From Posidoniimonas polymericola (GTDB taxonomy: Bacteria; Planctomycetota; Planctomycetia; Pirellulales; Lacipirellulaceae), in NCBI RefSeq assembly GCF_007859935.1, contig NZ_SJPO01000015.1, forward strand, positions 1 to 64,000: a stretch of DNA of 64,000 bases, given 5' to 3'. A program made the translations under genes and the position numbers. The notes under the pieces were generated by a model. That model ran no database searches, had not been told where the DNA came from, and worked only from the letters and a program-made list of their open reading frames with translations. Positions 44,717 through 52,262 of this stretch are shown here, one piece after another (position 1 is the stretch's first letter; the number at the start of each line of letters is the position of its first letter).

Positions 44717-45265
44717 ATGTCGGCTATGGGGTGGTACCGTTACACGTGGCTTGCCTACTTTGCCAAGCCGTCCGAGGACCGCGTGGTCTATCGGGAGGTC
44801 AAACGCCGCCAGGTTGGCTCGGTGCTCGAGATCGGCGTCGGATCCCTAGAGCGGTCAAAGCTGCTCATCTCGGCTTGCCAATCCTATTCGTCGCAGCCGG
44901 TGGTCCGCTACGCGGCGGTCGACTGGTTCGAGGAGCGTCCGGAGTCGATGCCGCGGCTCTCGCTGATCGCCGCTCACCGGGAGCTCAACGCCACCGGAGC
45001 CAAGGTGCGTGTCGCCCCCGGCGGGCCCTCCGCCGTAGAAGGCATGGCGAACTCCCTGCCGAACACCGACCTGGTGCTGATCTCGCCCGAAGTCGACGAC
45101 GCCGCGCTTGGGCGGGGCTGGTTCTTCCTGCCCCGCATCTGCCACGCCGAGACGCTCGTCCTGCGGGGTTCGATCGGCTCTGGGGGTGAGCGGCAATACA
45201 ATCGGCTCTCCCTCGAGGAAATCAGGCGGCGGTCGGAGCTCGCCCGCCCGGCAGCGGCGGCTTAG
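44717..45265 (+). CDS. Methyltransferase-fold protein, unassigned
   Basis: A 182-residue protein; AGGAG seven bases before ATG 44717 fixes the start. VLEIGVGSLERSKLLI looks like AdoMet motif I of class I methyltransferases, YAAVDWFEE like motif II and TDLVLISPEVDD like the strand-4 region. The C-terminal third lacks the usual extra strands, so it is short for the family and may not be catalytic. It lies 134 bases after paralogue 3 and 159 bases before the kinase gene on the same strand. The substrate is not predictable. Confidence 0.7.
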   Translation: MSAMGWYRYTWLAYFAKPSEDRVVYREVKRRQVGSVLEIGVGSLERSKLLISACQSYSSQPVVRYAAVDWFEERPESMPRLSLIAAHRELNATGAKVRVAPGGPSAVEGMANSLPNTDLVLISPEVDDAALGRGWFFLPRICHAETLVLRGSIGSGGERQYNRLSLEEIRRRSELARPAAAA

Positions 45266-45424
45266 CGGACTTGCCCAGGGTGGCGTCGGGCTGCCCATCG
45301 GGCCCCGAACCGGATAGGATAGCGTGCGTAGCAATGGTTCGCGGCCGCCGCTGCGCACCGTTCGCCGCGCCACCCCTATCGTGGCGAGGCAGGCAGCCCA
45401 ACCTCCCTGCGGCCACGCCTAGGC

Positions 45425-47152
45425 ATGACTCCCACCGAGTTCGAAAACGCGGAAACCATTGACGTCAGGCCTCAGGCCGCGCCGAGCCTCGCCCGCGAGA
45501 CCGTCCGGCAAACCGCCAGGCGGATGGTGGCGTTGGTCGAGGGGTCGTCGCCCCACCTGACCAGCGAAACCCGCAACCTCTTGCGGGGCCGGCTGCGGAT
45601 TGTTTCGGCGATTTTATTCTCGGTGTTTTTCGCATTTCTCTTCCGCGGCCTGTTGATTGGCGTTGAGGAAGAGCACCGCTGGCTGTTCGCAACGCACGCC
45701 GTGGTGACCACGATGATGGCGGCGTTGTTCGCCCTGCTTGGTTCGGCGATGCAGCTCTCGCTGGTCAGATTGCGGATCGCCGAGGTGCTGACCTTTGGCG
45801 GCCCGGCCCTCTTCTTCGTCGTGCTTAGCCAGCAGAAGCTGCACCACATGGCGACCCTTGATACGGGCGCCCACCTGCCCGTGATCCTGGTGCCGTGGGC
45901 GATGCTGATCTTCACGTACGCGCTGTTCATTCCTAACTCCTGGAGGCGGGCGCTCGCAGTGATTGGGCCGATGGGGCTGGCGCCAATCGGGGTGATCGTG
46001 CTGCAGCGTCTGGTCTGCCCCGGCTTCGAGCAGTGCGTCTCGATGCCGGAGTTTGAGAACTACATCACCGAGCAGGTGATCTCGGCCGTCGCGCTGGTGG
46101 CCATTGCCGTGCTTGGGGTGCAGACCATCAACGCGCTGCGCGTTCAGGCGTTCGAGGCCAAGCGCCTTGGGCAGTACGTGCTGCGGCGGAAGCTGGGCGC
46201 CGGCGGCATGGGCGAGGTCTACCTGGCTGAGCACCAGATGATGAAACGCCCCTGCGCCGTGAAGATCATCCGCCCGGAAAAGGCGGGCGACCCTTTGACG
46301 CTCGCCCGCTTCGAGCGTGAGGTCCGCTCCACGGCCAAGCTGTCGCACTGGAATTCGATCGACATCTACGACTACGGCAACACGCCCGACGGCACCTTCT
46401 ACTACGTCATGGAGTACCTCCCGGGGCACAACGTCGGGGAGCTGGTGGACCAGTACGGCCCGCTGCCGCCGGAGCGGACGGTCTACCTGCTGGAGCAGGT
46501 CTGCAAGGCCCTGGCCGAGGCCCACAACACCGGGCTGGTGCACCGCGACATCAAGCCGGCCAATATCTTCTGCGCGTACCGCGGCGGCGAGTACGACGTC
46601 GCCAAGCTGCTCGACTTTGGTCTGGCGAAACCTGTGTTCAGTGCGACCGACACGACGCTCACCCAGGAAGGTTCGATCACCGGATCGCCGATGTTCATGT
46701 CCCCCGAGCAGGCGACCGGGGAACGCGAAGCCGACGCGCGGAGCGACATCTACTCACTCGGCTGCGTGCTGTTCTATCTGCTCACCGGCGAACACCCCTT
46801 CCCCTACAAGCAGGCGGTCAAGGTGATCGTCGCCCACGCGTCCGAGCAGCCGGCCTCGCCCCGCGACGCCAACCCGCTTGTCAGCGTCGAGCTGGAGGAG
46901 GTGGTGATGCGGTGCTTGGAGAAGGACCCGGAAGACCGTTTCCAGACCGTCGAGCAGCTGCGGCAGGCGTTGGTCGACCTGCCGCTTGCATGCCGCTGGT
47001 CTTCGCAGCTCGCCAACGAGTGGTGGAGCTGCAACGGCTGCCCGGAACGCAAGGCAATGGCCGCGGCGCTGGTCGACGCAGCGGCCGATGGCGCCTCGTG
47101 CCCGCTGCCGCAGTTGGACAGCAACGCTGTAGAGGAAGTCAACGCGGTCTAA
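45425..47152 (+). CDS. Membrane Ser/Thr protein kinase with N-terminal multi-helix sensor
   Basis: A 575-residue kinase with reversed layout relative to PknB. The N-terminal half has about six transmembrane helices (about 57-240), then a C-terminal Hanks kinase (about 250-525) with LGAGGMGEVYLAEH, K280 in CAVKII, VHRDIKPANIF, LLDFGLAKP and MFMSPEQATGE. All catalytic residues are present. The tail after the kinase has CNGCPERKAMAAALVDAA and possible Cys pairs. The membrane part resembles the sensor of planctomycete/myxobacterial kinases, so it may sense an envelope signal. The next gene, a small membrane protein, starts 30 bases later. Confidence 0.94.
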   Translation: MTPTEFENAETIDVRPQAAPSLARETVRQTARRMVALVEGSSPHLTSETRNLLRGRLRIVSAILFSVFFAFLFRGLLIGVEEEHRWLFATHAVVTTMMAALFALLGSAMQLSLVRLRIAEVLTFGGPALFFVVLSQQKLHHMATLDTGAHLPVILVPWAMLIFTYALFIPNSWRRALAVIGPMGLAPIGVIVLQRLVCPGFEQCVSMPEFENYITEQVISAVALVAIAVLGVQTINALRVQAFEAKRLGQYVLRRKLGAGGMGEVYLAEHQMMKRPCAVKIIRPEKAGDPLTLARFEREVRSTAKLSHWNSIDIYDYGNTPDGTFYYVMEYLPGHNVGELVDQYGPLPPERTVYLLEQVCKALAEAHNTGLVHRDIKPANIFCAYRGGEYDVAKLLDFGLAKPVFSATDTTLTQEGSITGSPMFMSPEQATGEREADARSDIYSLGCVLFYLLTGEHPFPYKQAVKVIVAHASEQPASPRDANPLVSVELEEVVMRCLEKDPEDRFQTVEQLRQALVDLPLACRWSSQLANEWWSCNGCPERKAMAAALVDAAADGASCPLPQLDSNAVEEVNAV

Positions 47153-47182
47153 CCCCGCTCCTCCCCCACACGACGCGCTCCT

Positions 47183-47461
47183 ATGAATCCCCCGCCATGG
47201 CTCCGCCGCGTCTGCCTGATCTCGCTGCTGGTCGGGCTTGCGCTGGTTGTCTTGGGGCCGGTGCTGGCGTACGGCGTGGTGTCTTGGCAGGTTGACCAGC
47301 AGGCGGGCGACCCGGCCAAGGCGTTCGAAGCCGCGATCGAACCGTGGAGGCAGGGGCTGCTGTGGACCACGCCGATCGGCATGGCAATGGTGTTCCAGGG
47401 CGGCCTCGGCCTGCTGTTTTTTTGGGTGACGCGGGTGGCCGACGCCTCGCGAGACACGTGA
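47183..47461 (+). CDS. Small two-helix membrane protein, unknown
   Basis: A 92-residue protein with two transmembrane helices (about 10-33 and 60-82) and a ~25-residue loop (WQVDQQAGDPAKAFEAAIEP). It follows the kinase gene by 30 bases on the same strand and probably shares its transcript. No family is recognised. A GC-rich hairpin (47488-47518) lies downstream and may end the transcript, though it has no T-run. A partner or modulator of the kinase is possible, by position only. Confidence 0.7.
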   Translation: MNPPPWLRRVCLISLLVGLALVVLGPVLAYGVVSWQVDQQAGDPAKAFEAAIEPWRQGLLWTTPIGMAMVFQGGLGLLFFWVTRVADASRDT

Positions 47462-47850
47462 CTTCCGCCGGCGGAGCCCAACAATGTCGGGCCTGGGGCG
47501 AATTGCCCCGCAGGCCCGCCGGCCGGCCTCATGACGCTGTGATGACCGGCTTACTCGGTGTATATTACCCCGCTTGCCAACCGCGGGATGTGGGGGATAC
47601 GCCACTCGCTCCACGAACACGACTCGTGGCGGAAAGTCCTGCTAGCAAACCCGCGAGGCGCGAACGGCAACTTGTGCAGGGGCAAAGTTTCGGTCGTCGA
47701 TGATGGAGGGTGGCAGGGTTCGGCCGAGAACTTTCCCGTGCGAATCCGCCACCCACAACCCTCTACCGCCCTCCCGTTTCCAACCGGGTGAGTAAGACGC
47801 CAACCGCGTCGCGAGGGGCCCCAGCGACCCACTACTTTTGGAGTCATCCC
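47462..47850 (+). promoter_or_regulatory. Long leader region before the 640-residue exported protein gene
   Basis: About 390 bases without a gene. A hairpin CGGGCCTG/CAGGCCCG (47488-47518) may close the kinase transcript. TATATT near 47562 could be a -10 box; transcription from there gives a leader of ~280 bases. That leader contains CCACGA/TCGTGG (about 47621-47639), a GCAAACC segment, two purine-rich stretches and GTGCGAATCC near 47740. The last resembles a piece of cobalamin riboswitches, but the rest of that consensus is missing. I read it as a candidate structured leader of unknown type. Confidence 0.35.
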
Positions 47851-49770
47851 TTGAGCATCTCCCTCCTGAAGCTTTGGCCGGCGTCCGTCATCCTTGGGTT
47901 AACCCTGCTCGCGCCCCCGCGCGTCGACGCCGCGCCAGCCGGTCAGCAGGTGTTCCCGTCTCAAACGGTGTTCTGGGTTTCGCTCCCAGAAGCGGCCGGC
48001 TTCCGGGACAAGTTCTCCCGCACGCAGCTGGGCATGCTCGCCCAAGACGATTCCCTCAAGCCGTTCGCAGAACACATCTGTCGGCAGACGCTCGATCAGT
48101 TTGGCGAGGTCCGCGATACGCTCGGCGTGTCGCTCGACGACGTTCTCGCGGCTGCCGGTGGTGAGCTCGCATTGGGCATTGCGCACCGCGAGGGCCAGCG
48201 GGCCGTATCGGTGCTGGTCGTCGACCCCGCCGGCAAGCGGGCCGGGGCCGACCGGCTGATCGCCAAGGTCGACGCCGCCCTAACGAGCCGCGGGGCCCGC
48301 CGCTCGTCGCAGAACCTGGCCGGCCTGGTCGCCACGGTCTACAAGATGCCCGCCAAGCCAGACGCCAAGATTCAGCGTGAAGACCTGGTGCTCTTTGAAG
48401 ACGGCGGCCTGATTTGTTTTGTTGAGAGCGTAGCAGAAGCACAGGCCGTCCGGGCCCGCATCGCGGGGCAGGGCGACAGCCTGGCCGACCTGGAAGACTT
48501 CCGGAAGACCATGGCCCGCTGCGCCCGCGAATCGACCGCGACGCCCGATGCGCGTTGGTTCCTGGCGCCGTTCAAATACGACTTGGCCCGCCGGTCGCGG
48601 GAGCAAAAGAAGAACCTGGCGGACAAGAAGGACACCTTCACAATCCTGCGTGAGCAGGGCTTCGACGCCATCCGCGGCGTCGGAGGCCACGTGCAGGTGG
48701 CGGTCGACGGCGCCAAAGACTTTGTGCACCACACGGCGATCTACGCCCCCGCCAAGCCGGGGACAGCCGGCAAACCGGCCAGCCAGCGGTACGAGCTCGG
48801 CATGCGGATGGCGGAAACGCCCAACCAGCAGGCAAACTTTGGGGTCGAGCCGTGGGCGCCGCGGAGCACCGCCAACTACAGCACCTTCAGCATCGACATC
48901 CAGAACGCCTTCGAGAACCTCGAGAGCGTGTTCGACGCGATGTCCGGCTACGAGGGCGCGTTCCGCTACACGCTGGAGGGCTTCGAACGCGACGAGTTCG
49001 GCCCGAAGATCAAGGTGCGGGACGAGATCATCCGCCACCTCGGCGATCGCGTTACCCGGATGGCGGACTACGAGCTGCCGGTCGACACCGACTGCGAGCG
49101 GTTCCTGTTCGTCATCGAAGCCAAGGACCCGGCCAAGCTCGCCGAGCCGATCGACAAGTGGATGGACACCGACGGAGCCATCCTGCAAGAAGTCCGCGGC
49201 GTGAAGTACTGGGAGATCCTCCCCGAGGACGAGACCGAAGTCACCGTCGAGCTCGGCGGCGGCCTAATCCCGCTCGACAATCAAGCCGCCGACCCGGCCG
49301 AGGAGTCGCTGATCCGCCGCGCGGCGGTCTGTGTGCACGGCGGCTACCTGATCGTCGCGTCGGATGTAGAGTTCCTGGAGCAGGCGATCTTTGGGGTCAC
49401 GCCTCAAGAGTCGCTGGCCGGCAGCTACGACTTCCAGGCCGCGATGCGTCAGCTCGACGCCATCACCAACCAACCACGCTGCAGCTGGTCTTTCACCCGC
49501 ACCGACGAAACCGTCCGCCCCACCTACGAGCTGCTCCGCGAAGGCCGGCTGCCCGAGGGCAAGACCTTCTTCGCTCAGCTGCTCAACAAGCTGCTCACCA
49601 CACCGGAAGAGCAGGAGAAGGCGATCGTCCGCCGTCAGCGACTGGACGGCAGCGAGCTGCCCTCGTTCGAACTCGCCCGGCGCTACTTCGGCCCCTCCGC
49701 CCGCGCGGTCACCGCCGAGGACGACGGCTGGTTCATTACCGGCGTGGTGCTGAACAAGGCGGGCCAGTAA
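47851..49770 (+). CDS. Large exported protein of unknown function
   Basis: I start at TTG 47851: GGAG lies eight bases upstream and the product begins with a clean signal peptide (SISLLKLWPASVILGLTLL ... VDAAPAG), giving 639 residues. A frame reaching 47710 has no such signal. The mature protein is mixed alpha/beta with no known catalytic motif; VFWVSLPEAAGFRDKF and later DCERFLFVIEAKDPAKLAEP recur in planctomycete hypothetical proteins I recall as DUF3352-like, but I am not certain. Two structurally similar halves (each with 'A-D/E-L' segments around IVDP/IEAKDP) are possible. It converges with the hydrolase gene that follows. Confidence 0.75.
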   Translation: MSISLLKLWPASVILGLTLLAPPRVDAAPAGQQVFPSQTVFWVSLPEAAGFRDKFSRTQLGMLAQDDSLKPFAEHICRQTLDQFGEVRDTLGVSLDDVLAAAGGELALGIAHREGQRAVSVLVVDPAGKRAGADRLIAKVDAALTSRGARRSSQNLAGLVATVYKMPAKPDAKIQREDLVLFEDGGLICFVESVAEAQAVRARIAGQGDSLADLEDFRKTMARCARESTATPDARWFLAPFKYDLARRSREQKKNLADKKDTFTILREQGFDAIRGVGGHVQVAVDGAKDFVHHTAIYAPAKPGTAGKPASQRYELGMRMAETPNQQANFGVEPWAPRSTANYSTFSIDIQNAFENLESVFDAMSGYEGAFRYTLEGFERDEFGPKIKVRDEIIRHLGDRVTRMADYELPVDTDCERFLFVIEAKDPAKLAEPIDKWMDTDGAILQEVRGVKYWEILPEDETEVTVELGGGLIPLDNQAADPAEESLIRRAAVCVHGGYLIVASDVEFLEQAIFGVTPQESLAGSYDFQAAMRQLDAITNQPRCSWSFTRTDETVRPTYELLREGRLPEGKTFFAQLLNKLLTTPEEQEKAIVRRQRLDGSELPSFELARRYFGPSARAVTAEDDGWFITGVVLNKAGQ

Positions 49771-49808
49771 TTGGGGCGGCCCCAGTAAGGTCGCGTGGCG
49801 GCAGCGGG

Positions 49809-52148
49809 CTACGGGTACTCAAGCTTCGCCCAGTACGGGCGCTGCCGCTCGCCCCGGGTGCGCGCGTCCTCGAGCAGCACCCGCAACTCGGGCTCGATCG
49901 GGTTGTCGCGGTCGGTCACCCGGCGGCCGTTTACCTCGACCTCGATCGGCTTGTCGAAGTCGACCAGGTCGGGCGACAGCCACACCGTGGTCTTGCCCGC
50001 CTGCCCACGCACGCCAAGTTTATTGTTGGGGTACTTACGCCCAATGAGTCTGGCTGGGCGGGTGCCGCGGCGGGGCGGCCACGAGCTCGGCGAGACCATC
50101 GACTTGGCGGGCAGCTCGTCGAATTCGACCCACCAGAAGTAGTTGTCCCAGGGACGCATCGAGTGGACCTCGAATTCTTCGGGGCTGGGGCGCCGCGTCT
50201 TGCGGCCCATCCAGTCGAATAGCCGCTGGATCTCGTCGGTGAACGGCTCGTGCCCGCGGCCCAGCAGCTCGACGATCGTCGTGTCCACTTTGGGCTTCAG
50301 GTAGCGGTCGAACTCGTAGGCGTTCTGTTCGATCTTGTCCCCGTCGAGCTCGCCGCAGACAAAGTACCAGGACAGAAACAGCGCGTTCTCGGTGTAAAAC
50401 TTGATGTACTCGTCCGCGGCCGCCAGCACCGGGATGACGCCGGCCCACAGGTCGGGGTGGGCGAGGGCGATGTCCCACGCCGCCACCGATCCAATGTCGT
50501 GCCCCGAAAGGTAGACGCGGTCGGTATCGATTGAGAGCCGCCGCAACGCGTCGCGGTAGGCGGCCAGCACCTTCTGGTGCTCGTCGGCTGTGAAGCCGTA
50601 GGAGTACTGGTGCGGCTGGAGCCAGTCGACCGCGATGGTAATGTACCCGTGCCGCATCGCCTGGCCACGGCGGACGCCGTCGGTTCCCTGGCCGCCGGCC
50701 CAGTAGTCGAGCTGCATCTCGGGTCGGAACCCGGCCCCGTTGAGCGAGATTACTGTTGGGTACCGCTGCAGCGGATCGTACTCAGGAGGCAGCTGCACCA
50801 GATACCGGACGTTCCCCAGGCCCGGGCCGATGGCGGTCCCCAGCTCGAATACGCCGGGCGAGCGTTCCTGCTCCTCGGGAAGCGGCAGCGGCGGTTTGAC
50901 TAGCTTGAGCAGTTGCGCGACCCGGCGGACGTCCCCGGCCTCGCTGTCGCGGATATCGATCAGCAGTTTCTCCCGCTCGCCGGCCAGCGGAGCCCGCAGG
51001 TACGCGAGCACCTTAGCCCGCACGTCGAACAGCGACAACGCCGACGCCAGGTTGTCGCTCGCCTGGTTGGACCCGAGCAGCCACCCGCTGATCGCGAGGG
51101 CCGCCTTGCGGTCGGAGTCGAGCGCGTCGCCATCGGCCAAGTTGATGAACGCCGTCATGCGGTCCAGCGAGGCGGCGTTCAGCTCCTGCTTGATCTCTGC
51201 CTGGATCTCACCGGCCACACGCTGCACCGCCGGCTCGGTGATCGCGGCCACGAGCTCGTCGAGCAGCCGGTGCACCAGCGCGATGCGGGCGTCCTGCTCG
51301 TCGAGCGCGACCAGCATCTCGCGGACCCGCTCAAGTGTCTTGCCGTCGACGTCGCCGGCCGGGAAGTTTTCTAGAAGCAGACGCACCAGCTTGTGCTGCC
51401 CGGACTGCTGGCGTAACTCGATCTCGTCGAGGATCGCTTTGGCGCCGAGCTGCCGCAGCTGGTGGAGCTCGTCGCGTAGGTCCTCGAGCTGAGGGAAGTC
51501 CTCGAGGACGCTTTCCAATTCCCGCCGGGCGTCGGTGTAGCGTTCGGCCTGCAAGTACAGCCGCACAATCTGCAGCCGGGCGTCGGGATTGTTCTCCGGG
51601 ACCGCGTTCTGCAGGATCCGGCTGAGGGTCTCGCGTGGGATGCTGCTGGTCGCGAGCCGCTGGTCCCAGACGTAGCTCCGCGGCTCAACATTCAGTCCGC
51701 GGACACGCGTGTAGGTAGGGGTCACCTCGGTGATGCCCTGGACCACTGAGATCGAGCCGCCTGCGGCCTGCATCTCGTAGATACGCCGCCCGTAGTCATC
51801 GAACGGGGTGACCCTCAGCTGCCTGCCGACCGCCCCAACCATTGCGCCGTGCTCGGCGTGGTCCTGCCAAACGCTGATGACAATCGGCTTCTCGCGGTCA
51901 ACGTCCAGGATATTGCGGACCCGGAACTTGTTGACGAACGTCCGCCGCAGGCCGTCGTCGATGATCAGGATCGGCGTCACCTTGACCTCGCCCGCGGACG
52001 GGGAGGGACGCGTCGGGTCCTCGGCTACCCCGGACGTCTGGCCAATGTCCCCGATCATAGTGCGGCCGTCGTCCATCTGAATGGTCGACGCGCATGCGCT
52101 CGCGGCGAGCAGCAGCGAGCAGAAGATCATCCAAAAGCGACGTGGCAC
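49809..52148 (-). CDS. Exported alpha/beta-hydrolase protein with Asp at the nucleophile elbow
   Basis: A 779-residue protein with signal peptide (about 1-21, CASTIQMDDG). The N-terminal part (about 22-160) is beta-rich; the middle (about 165-400) is helical, with TPR-like segments (VRLYLQAERYTDARRELESV). The C-terminal alpha/beta hydrolase (about 430-690) has YPTVISLNGAGF, YITIAVDWLQPHQYSYGF, SGHDIGSVAAWDIA and LLGRGHEPF. The elbow is G-H-D-I-G, with D551 where esterases have Ser, the pattern used by epoxide hydrolases and haloalkane dehalogenases. Whether Asp is the nucleophile here is inference; the protein could also be non-catalytic. Probably periplasmic. Confidence 0.8.
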   Translation of the reverse strand: MPRRFWMIFCSLLLAASACASTIQMDDGRTMIGDIGQTSGVAEDPTRPSPSAGEVKVTPILIIDDGLRRTFVNKFRVRNILDVDREKPIVISVWQDHAEHGAMVGAVGRQLRVTPFDDYGRRIYEMQAAGGSISVVQGITEVTPTYTRVRGLNVEPRSYVWDQRLATSSIPRETLSRILQNAVPENNPDARLQIVRLYLQAERYTDARRELESVLEDFPQLEDLRDELHQLRQLGAKAILDEIELRQQSGQHKLVRLLLENFPAGDVDGKTLERVREMLVALDEQDARIALVHRLLDELVAAITEPAVQRVAGEIQAEIKQELNAASLDRMTAFINLADGDALDSDRKAALAISGWLLGSNQASDNLASALSLFDVRAKVLAYLRAPLAGEREKLLIDIRDSEAGDVRRVAQLLKLVKPPLPLPEEQERSPGVFELGTAIGPGLGNVRYLVQLPPEYDPLQRYPTVISLNGAGFRPEMQLDYWAGGQGTDGVRRGQAMRHGYITIAVDWLQPHQYSYGFTADEHQKVLAAYRDALRRLSIDTDRVYLSGHDIGSVAAWDIALAHPDLWAGVIPVLAAADEYIKFYTENALFLSWYFVCGELDGDKIEQNAYEFDRYLKPKVDTTIVELLGRGHEPFTDEIQRLFDWMGRKTRRPSPEEFEVHSMRPWDNYFWWVEFDELPAKSMVSPSSWPPRRGTRPARLIGRKYPNNKLGVRGQAGKTTVWLSPDLVDFDKPIEVEVNGRRVTDRDNPIEPELRVLLEDARTRGERQRPYWAKLEYP

Positions 52149-52262
52149 GGCGGAATCCTGGGGTTACCCCATTCTCGCTCGGCCGGGACGAGGGTCAAAC
52201 GATCGGGGCCAACTCAGTCGGATTCGCGAACGCTCGTGCCGATTATTGCGGCTGTAAGGACG

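Noticed and set aside
47565-47850. Cobalamin riboswitch
   Set aside because: Only GTGCGAATCC and a loose GAGTAAGACGCC resemble the consensus; the CCCGCAACTGT and AGGAGACCTGCC cores are absent.
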